Shown here piece by piece: positions 49,552 to 62,469 of a DNA stretch of 64,000 nucleotides. Under the pieces are notes generated by a model. The model searched no databases. It saw only the letters and a list, made by a program, of their open reading frames with translations, and was not told the origin of the DNA. Position 1 is the stretch's first letter. Each line of letters starts with the position of its first letter. The translations under genes and the position numbers were made by a program. The DNA is from Piper betle (lineage: Eukaryota; Streptophyta; Magnoliopsida; Piperales; Piperaceae): positions 1 to 64,000 of the forward strand of contig JAURVB010011141.1 in assembly GCA_033002965.1 (NCBI GenBank). The letters are read 5' to 3'.

Positions 49552-50155
49552 GAGGTTGGGTAACCTGGGGGTGACCCAGGAAAATTACCCAGGAAAATTT
49601 TCCTGGGGTTGCCCCAAATCTGGACCGTCCGATTATAAGGACGGTCCAGATCTCTTCTCTCAAAACCCTAACCCCTCCCCTCCTCCCATGCACTGCCGCC
49701 GCCGCGCGACCCCGCCCTCGCCGCCACCGTCGCTCGCCGCCGTCCGTGGGCGTGGGCGCGGCAAGGAGGAACGGCGGCGGCGCATCGGGCCCGTTGTCAT
49801 GCGACCCCGCCCCTGCCGCCACTGTCGCTCGCCGCCGTCTCCTCGTGCCCCCACACTAGGGACCCCGCGCCGCCGTCCTTAGGCGTGGGCGTGGCGAGGA
49901 GGAACGGAGGCGGCGCGTTGGGCCTGTTGTCAACGCGCCCAATGCGCCGCCGCCGTTCCACCTTGCTGCGCCACACCCGCGGACGGCGGCGAGCGACGGT
50001 GGCGGTAAGGGCGGGTCGCACGGCGGTGGCGACAGCGGCCCGACGGCGGCGACACATGGGAGGATGTGAGGGGTTAGGGTTTTGAGAAGAAGAGATATAG
50101 ACCGTTTTTATGATCGGACGGTCCAGATTTGGGTCGCCCCAAGTTACCCAACCCT
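49552..50155. mobile_element. GC-rich Mutator-like (MULE) non-autonomous element
   Basis: Exact 9-bp duplications ATATATAAT flank it (49543-49551, 50156-50164). The ends are inverted: GAGGTTGGGTAAC on the left; AGGGTTGGGTAAC, complemented, on the right. Inverted similarity continues for 100 bp or more through CCAAATCTGGACCGTCCGAT and CTCAAAACCCTAACCCCTC into a GCC/CGG-rich core. A perfect hairpin TCTGGACCGTCC/GGACGGTCCAGA sits at 49619-49650. Open frames in the core are by-products of the GC-rich repeats. A 9-bp duplication with long inverted repeats is diagnostic of Mutator-like elements. Confidence 0.8.
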
Positions 50156-50164
50156 ATATATAAT

Positions 50165-52365
50165 TGGTGCAAATGCCAATACCTAATTGGTTAATGAAGA
50201 AACCTTTTCTTGCAATTACTTTGATAAAAAAGAAGCAACCCATCTGATCATCCGATTGCATGTAGAATGACTTTATAAATGTTTGATTAATAATAATAAA
50301 AAACGGAATAGAAAATAGCCGGCCAATCATGATTGACCATACATTTAATCACCCTCAAATTTTCTAAAAGTTGGACGGCCATAAATAATGTCGATCGGTT
50401 GTTTTCACTTGAATACTAGCAATTGACTAAACGTCATTGCCCACCAATATATATATATATATATATATATATGGGACTTACGATTCATATTTAAAATAAA
50501 CTATATTTCATATAGATTATATAAATTACACCTCTCAGATGAGTCAGTTTTAATGGGTTCTACATAATATTGTTTATTTTTATGTACAGTATAATGTATA
50601 AATAAGAGGTTGTTAATTTTATTCTTTTTCACATCAACATGACCAATTTTAGAATTTTTTAAAAATATACTAGTTTAAAGTCATTTTAAAATTAAATTTT
50701 ATTACAACTACAATGATAATTAAGATAATAGGATTAAAATATTAGATTGTTTTGAAAATCTACAAGTATCCCATTTATTTATTTTTACCTTTATCTATAT
50801 AGATTTTAAAAATCTAAACATAATTGATTTTTTTACCTTAGGCCATGTATGGAGTTATCGACGATAATTGCCACGCATGCATTGCATCGAGAAAGAGCCA
50901 TAAAATATTGAGCAATATATTGTGATCACATAATACTATTACTACTGTAGCTAAAATATTCATGTGATTAATAATATTCTTATAATTAAGCTATATATTA
51001 ATTGATAATATTAAACATTGTGCCTTGTTTAATTAATTTATTTATAATAACTTCGTCATGATATTATTATCTTTAATAATCTCTGTCGGTCATGATATTA
51101 TTATCTTTAATAGCATATATATATATATATATAGAATTAGTGTAATATGGCGGCTGTATTCCCACCGCCCATGATAGGTTTATTTCTCATTTTCACATAT
51201 ATATTATTCATATAATAATATCCATGGATCTGGTTGTCGACACTCACATACATATAACTTTTTTTTGTTTTTAATTATTTTAAAAGGAGACTAGTTAACA
51301 ACTTATTGGCCACAAAATTATTGAACATGTGTACCATGCAAATAGTTCTTACACAACGACCATTGATATGAATAAAAGTAAAGCTCTCAAAAGATCATGC
51401 ATGTATATATATTTTTGACGCCTCCTTCCACGGCATGCAATATTATTTTTTAATGATCAATTAATTAAGTTCAATTAGTCATATTTATTTTCTTTGAATA
51501 TCAATCTAGTTCACAAATTAGTCAAAAGTGTCATAATTACTAATTAAGTTCAATAATTCAAAGTCTAATAATTATCAACAAATTCAACTATTACAGTACC
51601 GACCCAATTAAATGTGAATTATAATTACTTTAATTTAAGCACTTGATTCAGGCTATATTAATCCAGCTAGGCGCGACAATCATGTTTGTGATTCATAATT
51701 TTGAGGTAATTAACACCGTCTCTAAAAATAAAAGGAAATATGAAATTAACCATGTAATCTAATTATTTAATTATAATTTTAGTTTAAAAACTTAAAATTC
51801 GAACTTAATTAGAGTCGACTCAAAGTGGACTTCAAGCCGACTTTAAACTGATCTAGAGTCATCTATATTAAAATTTTAATCATATAAATACATAATGGTA
51901 TGCAATTAGTATATATTCTTTTTTGACACTTGAATTTGATAATAATATATTTACATTACTTAAATATTTTGATTTAACTAATTTATAAAAAGAAATTATA
52001 TTTTTTAATAATTTGACTTGATGGGTGAATAATATTATAAAATCATATGACTCAAGAAACTACGAAGTAATATTAATTCGAAAAATTTTTAAAGTAAAGT
52101 AAGAGTTTTAAAAATATAACTATAATTACTTACATTAAACATGAATCCTAGCATGATTGGGGAACTAAGTTTTTTCCCAATTTTAATGGCCAAGAAGAAA
52201 GTATTTAGCACAAAAAAAACCGGAAGAAGTTGGAACCGTCACTTTCAAAACCCCAAATTTCTAATCAATCATTCCATGGTCGGTCGCCTCGCCCACTCAC
52301 TCCCTTGACAACACATTTTCATGGCCGCCCCTCCCCACCCCAGCTCACCTACTCCCACTCCCCCT
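50165..52365. other. Intergenic, AT-rich; upstream region of the aquaporin gene
   Basis: Contains (TA)n at 50447-50472 and a shorter run near 51116-51133. No gene recognised. The last few hundred bases are the aquaporin promoter. Confidence 0.4.
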
Positions 52366-52372
52366 TTATAAA
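52366..52372 (+). promoter_or_regulatory. TATA box of the PIP1 gene
   Basis: TTATAAA within a C-rich context, 75 bp before the ATG, is well placed for a TATA box with a short leader. Confidence 0.6.
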
Positions 52373-52446
52373 CCCTTCTTCTCCCATCACTACACCATCA
52401 TTCGCTCCACCCCCAACAACCTCACAAACCAGACTAGCAACTTGCA

Positions 52447-53503
52447 ATGGAGGGGAAAGAGGAGGACGTGAGGCTCGGGGCCAACAAGTTCCCGGAGAGG
52501 CAGCCCATCGGCACCTCGGCGCAGACCAAGGACTACACCGAGCCGCCGCCGGCGCCGCTCTTCGAGCCTGACGAGCTCACCTCCTGGTCCTTCTACCGCG
52601 CCGGCATCGCCGAGTTCGTTGCCACCTTCCTCTTCCTCTACATCACCATCCTCACCGTCATGGGCGTGAAGCGGTCCAGCAGCATCTGCACTACCGTTGG
52701 CATCCAAGGCATTGCATGGGCCTTCGGCGGCATGATCTTCGCTCTCGTCTACTGCACCGCAGGCATCTCCGGCGGGCACATCAACCCAGCCGTCACCTTC
52801 GGCTTGCTTCTTGCCCGGAAGCTGTCCCTGACCAGGGCCGTGTTCTACATGGTGATGCAGTGCTTGGGGGCCATTTGTGGTGCAGGTGTGGTGAAGGGGT
52901 TCCAAACGGGGCCTTATCAGAGGCTTGGGGGTGGAGCTAACACGGTTGCTCATGGCTATACTAAAGGGGATGGGCTTGGGGCGGAGATTGTTGGTACGTT
53001 TGTGCTTGTTTACACTGTTTTCTCTGCTACCGATGCCAAGAGGAGTGCCAGAGATTCTCATGTCCCTGTGAGTATATATATTTTTTGATGAACATGGATT
53101 GATTGATCCATATGAATACATGGGGTTTGAAGTAATTGTTTTGATTGGAGGATTTGTGAAATTGGTTTGCAGATTTTGGCTCCATTGCCAATTGGGTTTG
53201 CGGTGTTCTTGGTGCATTTGGCGACTATCCCCATCACAGGGACGGGGATCAACCCTGCTAGGAGCTTGGGGGCTGCTATTATCTATGACAATGATCATGC
53301 TTGGGACGACCAGGTAATTGATCATGAGTTCTTCTTCTTCTAACTGGTTATGTTAAAACAATGAATAAATTGATATTTTTTCGATGCTCATCATGTTGAG
53401 AGTTTTGCAGTGGATCTTCTGGGTTGGGCCTTTCATTGGGGCAGCACTTGCAGCAGTGTACCACCAGATTGTGATCAGGGCCATGCCATTCAAGTCCAAG
53501 TGA
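52447..53503 (+). CDS. Plasma membrane intrinsic protein, PIP1 subfamily aquaporin
   Basis: Three exons, 52447-53067, 53173-53313 and 53411-53503, give 284 aa in clean frame. It forms water (and possibly CO2 or other small solute) channels in the plasma membrane, usually as PIP1/PIP2 heterotetramers. The long N-terminus [20 protein letters not shown] and the short C-terminus AMPFKSK are PIP1 hallmarks. Both pore NPA motifs are present ([12 protein letters not shown] and [11 protein letters not shown]), as is the MIP signature around the first. The loop sequence [20 protein letters not shown] is typical. Six membrane helices are expected. Intron positions fit PIP genes. No anomaly seen. Confidence 0.97.
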
Positions 53504-53861
53504 AGCAAAACTTGACTCCTTCCTTCCATATATAATGTTGGAGTTGAACTATTTAGGCCGGGGTTCAGTACTTTTTTTTTTGAAGTCTTATTGTTCTTCC
53601 CGTGTCTGTATAAATCCATCTTTTGTGTGATAATGAAAGTGGAGCAATTTGCTCCTATGGAGAAGGCAGGTGATGTGTCTATTCCAATATTCTCATCATC
53701 AAGACAAATTTGTTAACTGCTTGATGGGGGAATACAAAAGCTATTTGAATAAAAATGTCATGTAATGTAATGTAATGTTATAATGCATCTTATCTTGTCT
53801 CTTATCTTTTACCTTCTTGTTCGAAGTAAACTTTTTTATCTTCGACATCTGGAAGTGTCAC

Positions 53862-53904
<43 letters not shown>

Positions 53905-54838
53905 CTATATATTTAAACAAAGTTATCATCTCAGTACCTAATTCAGGTGTTGGAACTTGGATTGCTGCGAACAAGACATTTGATAGTAAGCTCTAAAATG
54001 CATTGACTTACATTACAAAAGGTAATAGTTTGTCTATCTGTCATTCATTTGATTCATTATAAAGTCTAAAATATTATATATGCATAGTTAATGTATCTCC
54101 GGAAAACGATACAATATTAGAATGTGATCAAAATAATTAATTCACCTCAATGGTTATATTTATTTGGGGTATATACTCTAGTAGTAGCGGTTATATATGT
54201 TAGGTACCACAAACTAGGAAAATTTGCATTCAAAAAATAAATAAATAACATATAAAATTAATCATGTTGAGCAAAACAAAACTAAGACATGCAAAGGAGT
54301 TCATATATACACAATTAGTAATAGGCTCCCCGGTCCATTGTCCTTCAAACTCACTTTGATGGGCTTTTTAGATAACAGAATTTAGAGCTTTTTCCCCCCA
54401 AACATTAGAGTTTAGAGCTTTGGTCACTCTCCACCTTTACATTAGCGGTCAGTAAAAAATCCAGCGTAATTACCCAAAAAAAGGTGAAATGTCTTGAATG
54501 CCTTTAGCCAGATTTATCTTTATTTAAAATATTAATAATAAATCTCGTCGCCGCTAGTCGTAGCCGGTAGCTAAGGCCAACTCAGGGCTACCAGGTCCGA
54601 CCACCCAAGTGGCATGGGCAGCCTGGCGCCACAAGGCCAGGGGCAACTATTCCTACATAGTTAACCATCAACGGCTTTCCGAGCAACAAATTATTTCTAA
54701 CATTAGCTCCTTAACATCAGATTATATTTAATGAACGAATACACCATCATTTAGTCTCCTTTCTTCAGCAACGTGATACCTTTTCTTTGCATGGATTTGA
54801 TTGAAGATACTCCATTTACAATCACATAAGCAGAATCG
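53504..54838. other. 3' flank of the PIP1 gene and intergenic
   Basis: The 3' UTR is followed by a (TA)n microsatellite at 53867-53901 and AT-rich sequence with no recognised gene. Confidence 0.4.
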
Positions 54839-54846
54839 ATACATAG

Positions 54847-56115
54847 GGTTGTTCTATGTCCGAGTTAACTTGCGAGTTTTAAGAACTCGGCTCGGCTTAA
54901 CTCGAACTCGATGATAAAATAACCCGACTCGGTAACTCGAAATTATCAAACCAAATCGTATCGAGAATAAAAATCGGTTTCTATATGAGTCGGTCCCAAG
55001 TTTAATAAAACTTGATTTAAGTCGACTCGAGAGAAGTTTGACTCGTAAATCAAATCGATTCGAAACTTGATTCCATTCGACACGGCATAAATTCGGCAGA
55101 CGTTTAGTATTTCAATTTCCTATACAACATACTAATATACAAAAAAATTCCTAAGTTTCTAACCGGCATAATTATTATGGTGTACATTTCCAATACACCT
55201 AATTGGCATTTTCCCACACATAATAATGATTAAATACACCCCAAAATAATATTTTCCAACACCTAATAATGACTATAATACAAATTACAAAGCACCTAGC
55301 AATACTAATGATTAAATTCCACCTACTTCGACCTCGACTCTTTCCGGCGGTGGTGGTTCGGTTGTGGTGGCGGCAGTTTTGAGTCCTTCCAATGGCCGGA
55401 TGTTGCCGACTGCGAGTGGGCAGTGGTGGAGCTCGGGATGGAGGTGATGGGCAGTGAGAAATGCAGACTTGGGATGGACGACTGCTAGGAGGACATTCTC
55501 ACAGGTGTGTCGGTGTCTCCCCGGCCATTGCGGCCGTCGTTGCCGACGTGGTGGCTAGGAGCAGTCCTTCTTCCAGTGGTTCATGGGGGACATGGACAAT
55601 GATTTTTCCTCTTTCGTCGTGATCAAGATTTCTTATTTTTATGGAAAAAATGAATGACAAAAAAATCACCCCTCTGTCGCTACCTGTCGCTTGTCGTGGC
55701 CCAACACTGGCCGTCGTCCATAGTTGCTCATCACCCATGGTCCCCCGTTGCCCATTGCTGCCCGTCGCCTGTTGCCCATTAGTGCTTGTTCCTGCCCATC
55801 CCCCGTCCCCTGTCGCCTGTCACCGCTTGTCACCCGTCGCTGCCCGTCGATGGTCGCCGGCCATCAGCCGCCATAACTTCTCCCAAACCACCACCGCTCC
55901 TTCTTTCATCCTAAACCCTAATCAAAAACTCAAAATCGCTTGACTTTGCTTTTATACGGGCTCGGGTCGAGCTTGATTCCATCCTTTTTTAAGTAACCCA
56001 ACTCAAACTCGAAATTGTAAAAACCCGCCCTAGACCGAATAAACCCGAACTCACTAAAATCATAAACGAGCCAATCATGAGCTTTAGAAAAATCGACTCG
56101 GACTAGCCTTTGAAC
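54847..56115. mobile_element. Candidate non-autonomous DNA transposon (hAT-like?)
   Basis: Flanked by ATACATAG (54839-54846) and ATACATAT (56116-56123), a 7-of-8 match. Near both ends inverted CTA(T)GTCCGAG and many CTCGA/CTCGG motifs occur. The core has GC-rich degenerate repeats of GCCCGTCGCCTGTTGCCCAT type (55680-55870). The outermost bases pair poorly, so the exact ends and superfamily are uncertain. Confidence 0.4.
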
Positions 56116-56123
56116 ATACATAT

Positions 56124-57085
56124 TACGTTCGGGTAAGTACTGTTGGAAAATATAATATTGCAATTGTGCAGGAGGGTTAATTTCATGTTACTGCATTGGG
56201 AATTGCAAAACTTTAAAAGAAGTATATAATTTGTGGTTTATGAATCAATTTAAAGTCTAGAAAAAGTTCATCTATAAAATATCTACGCCAAGGTTATTAA
56301 ATTTAAAGTCTAGAAAAAGTCTATAAAAATTTATTAGTTGTTGCTAATAGCAAGGTCGTATAATTAAATAAGTAACAACTTGTCATTGACTTTTCTAAAT
56401 ATCTACGCCACTTTCTACAGAAAATAAATTGAAATGAAAGCCGACCACACATCAATAAGAAACAGTGCATTGAGCCTTTTGGCTAATTATGGGACTCACA
56501 TAATTTAATATCTATAAAAGCCATTGACAAGTAATTTTAGTATCAACTTCTAGTAGTGATATCAATGGGCCTCGGTTCGAGTTTTTAAGGGCCCTAATCT
56601 AACTTACTATGAAGACCTGAATCAAACCCAGACCTGTTTAAAATTCAAATAGATAATAAATATAATATATATATATATATATATATTAACACAAAATTTT
56701 AAATATTATGGTAAATTAGTTTTTATTTATAATAAAATATAATAAAAAAATTAAAGATATTTTATAAATATGTCAAATTGTATAAAGAAAACTAAAATTT
56801 TTAATAAAAACTATATACTTTTTAGGTTTGAGTCTTTATAGGGTCATTCCTCTGAACTCAATCTCAAATAGAATATAAAACCAATATTAGTAAAGATCTT
56901 CATCCGGACCTTTTACCAATACTAATTTTGAAGCAATTTTAATCAATTATATTATTGATCAATGCCCGCAAGATTTTTGTAGTTAAAAATTAAAAAATCT
57001 CATATTTAAAACTAAAAGGAAAATGTGCATAACATATATGTTCAAGGAAAATAGCCATTGCCTCTCATTAATTTGTAAACATTAC
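56124..57085. other. Intergenic, AT-rich
   Basis: A (TA)n run at about 56665-56686 and a diverged CTCGA-type fragment near 56560-56890. No gene recognised. Confidence 0.4.
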
Positions 57086-59116
57086 TGTAAAACCTATGTA
57101 TCAAGTCAGGGTTTTATAATCTGAACCACTCGGTTCGACTATAATTTTCAGTCGAGCAATTTCAAAACACATGTATTGAGTCAAAGCCAATCTTGTATTA
57201 TAAATCATGAGAGTCATGTATAATATTGTGTGTATTATGTTTTTTGGGATTTTTTCTTATTTTTTAGAATTATTACGAGTCAGAGTTGAGTTAAGTTTTA
57301 ATTACGAGATAATCATTTATTTTTCTCACTGACTATTTATTTCTCTCATCGACTATTCGTTTTTTTCACTGACTATTTGTTTTGCCCTTGACCACTCATT
57401 TTTTCTCACCGACTACTCATTTTCTTCTCCCTAACATCTATTTATTCCACACCTCCGACACTGTTACTATTCAGCCACCACCATCCTCCTCACTCAACTT
57501 CCTTCTTCTTTTTCTCCTTTCCCTCTTCCTCACGATCCTTACTCGAGCCGGCCATTACCTTGTCACCGTAATTATCACCCTCGCCACATGACTGACAATT
57601 AGGTATAAAAATTTATCTGATTTTATTTGATTGTTTTATGATTTTGATGTGATTGTAAATATGTATTGATTTAAATTTAAATGCATATTAACAGATAGTA
57701 ATAGTGAATTAGAGTCTGAATTTAAATGCATGTATATAGATGCTGTCTTGTATGGATTGATGAAGAGTGTAGCATTTATGTACTATACTGGGCATTAGTA
57801 TTTAATCTTAATGTGTAAGTACGGAGTAGGAGCTTATTGCCTAGTGTTAGGACACGCTCAGAGCTTCTACCATGTCCGTTATGACTCATTTTTTATTTTA
57901 CGCTTTACTCTATTATGTATTGTTTTATTATTTAGACGAGTTAAGTAACATTTTATCGGATCCCACTTAACCGGGGTCATTTAATCAATCGATTTTTGGA
58001 TTAATAACCCTCGAGGATGAGATCCCTCGAGCATGATTTTGAAAACAAGATCCATCATAAGTTGCCTACGGGCCTATTATATAAATCCATTCTCAGACCT
58101 ATATATAGTTTTATCGAGTTCTCAGTAAGATAAGAGATGAGAAAACCGACTCGTACGTACCATGAGCGGGTGCATATGCCAGTGAAAGCGGGCTCTAGAA
58201 TAGTGAGCGGGTTGTTCCAATCCAGAGGGATCATGACAACTCATGTTTTGAGTTCCTCACACCATGTGAAATGTGGAGGTTTACGGGTACTATTTTGTAT
58301 AGCGCATGTCCGAGCTTGTAGTTCAAAGGGTATTAAAGGCCACTGCTTGAGAGCACTCAGTGTTCATATTCAAGGCCAAGAGAATAGGAGAGGGCTTTGG
58401 ATATACTAGTAGTCCCAAGGGACCAGAAATGAATCGGTCTTCTTGTTCAAGACCAGGAGAATTATGGAGGAGATGAGAGGGTTTAGGATATACTGGTAGA
58501 TTTAAGGGACCAGAAAATAAAATGGGAAAATCAGCAGTAGCAAAATAGACAGAGTTCACAAAAAGTATATTAATGTTTTTTTATACAAGAATTTGCTCTC
58601 ATAGCCAGTTTGATAATAGTTATATTTTTGGACCAGTAACACTCATTACTGACGTGTATTTTTTAATATGTAGGTGATGATAACATGTTTAATATTTTGA
58701 GGATGATATAATGGAATGCAATACATGAAGATGTGGTGTGATATGATATATATTATAGTAGGAAGATTGCGAACAATGACATGTTAATAAATATGTTTAA
58801 ACACTGAATAAGTACAACAAGTAAGCCAAGGTTCAGAATTAATGAGAAATGTGAATATAATGCATAGATGAGTCAAAACCCACTTAAGTAAGATGAAAGT
58901 AAATCAACAGTTGAGTCAAGACTCAATACAAAAATGATTATATAGTTGAATGAATTTATTGTGTGAATGTTTTATTAATTATATATATACATATACATAT
59001 TGATTTGACAGTCTGACCCCGAATTGCACATTTAAGGAAAACTCTTCGTATTATTTTACAAATTTTATCGATTTTATCGTAGGTATTTTGGTATGCAAAT
59101 TGGTTGTTATGTCATC
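57086..59116 (+). mobile_element. LTR copy C, left part
   Basis: Starts TGTAAAACCT and follows copy A in order (CAGGGTTTTATA, the CCGACTCGTACGTACCATGA segment near 58145, and the region before the 3' end). The GC-rich central block is reduced to short pyrimidine-rich tandem repeats (57306-57430). The LTR is interrupted at 59116 by copy D, and its 3' end is found at 62470-62843. Confidence 0.65.
57306..57430 (+). repeat. Pyrimidine-rich minisatellite, about five units of 20-23 bp
   Basis: Units follow the pattern TTTTTCTCACYGACTAYTYAT, with one unit partly altered (TTTGCCCTTGACCAC). It replaces the GC-rich centre present in LTR copies A and B. Confidence 0.6.
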
Positions 59117-62100
59117 TGTAAAACTCTAAATCTGGTTCACGCTTGTGAACCAAACCGGCATGTTACAAGCCTTGGTTAGGTCGGCTAACCCGAACCCAAC
59201 TCGTGCGGATCTAATCTCGGCATCTCAAGATGAAGATATGACTCGTCATACAAAGATGAATGTACAGAATCCTAACATGATACTATATGGATGATATTCA
59301 AACTAATTTACACACCAATACAATTACGACTAAAATAAATAAAAATTTTGAAATAAAACGGACAAAATCTCCCCTAACAGTGCAATTAGGGTCTCCCTGT
59401 CAAAATAATATATATAAACATATATGCAAATATATATATCTATATATCAAGCAAATTTATTCACACAATTTAATATACTGTTTACTTAGTCCAAAGCTTG
59501 GGTCTCAACCCACCGCGCTTCCGCTGTGCAATTTATTCATGTTTCACATTCTGTCATCATGTCTTAACAATTAATCATGTCACGTCATCATGTCTCAAGC
59601 ATTTAATCACACTATTCATAATATAATAATATTATAAATAAAAATGAACTACTCTATCGACTGACATTGTGTGCAAGCGATAACATTGCTCCTCCGTCCA
59701 AACTGGCTCCTCCAACTCGTGATTATTACCTACATATAGTATAAAAATACATCAATAACAAGTGTTATTGATCCAGAAAATAAATAACTATAACAAGCTG
59801 GTTATGAAAGTAAATTCTCATATGAAGGAAAACATCATATACTCCTCGTGAACTCTAAAGAACACCTACTGAGGAACCACAGGGCTGCAGACCCGGTAGC
59901 ATTAAAATAAATATACAATAGAAGAGAGCGTAAAACAGAGACGAGTCTTAAATGGACCTTGTAGAAGCTCCAAACGTGTCATCGTACCTAAGTGGCGTGC
60001 TCCTACTCCGTACCTACACATCAAAACTAAATACTAATGCCCACTAACTAAATGACACATCAAACTCAATGAACATCACACACAACACAATCATTTTTCA
60101 TTAAATAATCATCAACAAAATATCCCTAGATAATTCTATTCACATTGATTTTATTATATTTTTCTAAATTACGTTATAGTTAATTAGCATGCTCAGGTTA
60201 ATTCAGCTAATTAGATCACCAACATTTATCCATTACCAATCATATCATGCATATTATTACTTCTTTCATGCTCAGACTTTTATCATGACAATCAATCAAT
60301 CCTAACATGTTGTGCTAACAATCATCAATTTTAAATAACTAATTCGGAGGTAATTATACCTCTCGTCATCAAGAATCAGCGACGGCTAGGGTTTCGTCGC
60401 GCATCTTAAAGATCAAATTCAGTATTCATCGGTGTCCGAAGTTCGATCAGGTTTGACTGGATAAGCTCCGCGGAAGATCCGGCAAATTCTAGCGAATCCA
60501 GTTTTCGGGCATGTTCCAACGGTTTTTCGGCGGCTTCAATGGTTTTCCAGTAGCAGTCGCCGGCAACGTCTACTAGTCATATTAGGTAACATTGGAACCG
60601 GCTCGGTGAGCCCGACATGTCTACGGCGTTGACGTGGTCGGCGGAGGCGGCGGCTCACCGGAAAATGGCTAAAATAGGGGCGGCGGCGATGGGTGGCTAA
60701 ATCCGGCCAGCCTAGCAGCGATGGGTTCCGATCCGGTCGGGGAAGCTCGCTGGAGGGTCGAGAGTGTAGAGGCGACCACCTGATCGTGGGGACAATGGCG
60801 CTGGCATCGCAATCAACGATGGAAGCGCTGCACAAGGGCACTGCTTCTTCGAGTCGTGGAGGCCTCACAACAACCAGCGGCGCTCAGGGAGGCATGGCAA
60901 CGCCACGGTGATGCTAGGCGGCGACGATCATCAGCAAGTCGGTGTCGGCAGAGATGATTAGCGGCAGGCCGGCATCGGCGGCAGTGGGGACTACAAGCAA
61001 AAGGGGCTGTGCGACAAGGGTTTGGGAAAAAGACGTCGGGGGTGGAAAAAGAAAAGGGCTCGATGGCAAACTCGTAAATAAGACTTTACTCGACTCTATC
61101 TCGAGTCAAGAATAATAACTAAATCGTCGTAAATCTTTAAAAAATCCAAAAAAATTGGGAAAAATGCAATAAAATAAAATAATCACGACAACATCATACT
61201 TAGGCTAGTTTGCATTAGATCATGATCATTACCTAGTTACCCTAATTAGTTTCTTAGCCTCCATTTTTAACACCACTTAATCAAACAAATTTCATATTTT
61301 ATCCTTAATCAAATCTACATTTATATATATTATTATAACACACAATTCACCAATCCTAGCATGCAATTCTAATAATCAATACTTTCAAATAATTAAGTTA
61401 AAATAAATTATACCTCGCGTCGTCGAAAATCGGCGACGACTAGGGTTTCCGTTTCGTGGTTCAAAACTCGAATTCGGCACCTAGCAGCGTTCGAAGTCCG
61501 ATCAGATTGGACTGGGTGCATTCGGCGGATGATCCGGCGAATTTCCCACAAATCTAATTTTCTGGCTGTTCCGGCAGTTTTCTGGCGAGTGTCGACGGTT
61601 TTCCGGCGGTTTCCCAGCGATGATTCGGGACGGGAATTCAGGGGGTCTATCGGCACCAGCTCGACGAGCTTGGTTCGATGGTGGTGTCAAACAAAGCAGC
61701 CGGGGCGGCGACGGCTGTCGGCGGCGGCGTGCTTGGATCGGGGCTACGACCGGCCTCAACGGCAGTCGGGATGATGTGGGAAACGTCAGCGATGGCGAGG
61801 GGTGGTCGTCGGGGTTACAGCGGTGGAGGTGTGGCCCGGACGGCGGCGAATCAACGAGGGAGGGCGTCGCGGCTTGTGGGGCGATTCCTGCGTCATGGCG
61901 GCGAGACTGTGGTCGGAATGGGTCGTGGCGGCACGGCGACTGCATGGCGTGGTGGGGCGGCGTTGATCGGCCGTAGCGCAGCGTCGACAGCGGCAGTGAT
62001 AGGGTTTTGGGAGGGTAGGTGTCGGGTGGGAGAAAAATGCCCTCAATGACAAACTCATAAATAAGTATTGACTCGATTCCTACTCGAGTCAAAATAATAA

Positions 62101-62465
62101 CTAGTTCGTAATAAATTCTAAAAAAATCTCATAAAATAAAACAAACACAACAACATCTATATAACTAATAACCCACCCGAATACCATCTAACACGTCCTA
62201 ATGCGTTATTCGGCCTAAACTAATTCTACGGCCACAACACACAAAAAATAAAATCATCAACTGTATACTCTCATATCTACTGATAACTCAGTCTACTGAT
62301 GTCTGACGTTATCATCGATACTTGGGTATACAAGAACCCTCATAGCACGTGCATACCGTCGGCCTTGGCCTTGAACACGTGTTCTGAAAGCTGAACCAAC
62401 TCGGACCACGGTCGAACCGATCGGCTAAAGATTATAAAACCCTGACTCGAGTCGCGGGTTTTATA
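59117..62465 (-). mobile_element. LTR copy D, rearranged
   Basis: Opposite orientation to copy C, running from TGTAAAACTCTAAATC at 59117 to CGCGGGTTTTATA ending at 62465. Relative to copy B it lacks the segment equivalent to about 46530-47100 (junction near 59910). It contains the GC-rich block twice, at about 60350-61090 and 61420-62045, each preceded by TAATTATACCTC or AAATTATACCTC plus GTCGTC-like sequence and followed by CTCGAGTCAA(G)AATAATAACTA. It is thus a fused or internally duplicated LTR. A perfect hairpin GGTTCAC-GCTT-GTGAACC is at 59134-59151. No coding region for retroelement proteins. Confidence 0.65.
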
Positions 62466-62469
62466 TAGT

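Noticed and set aside
49511..50085. Arg/Gly/Pro-rich frames on both strands
   Set aside because: They are by-products of the GCC/CGG-rich core of the Mutator-like element.
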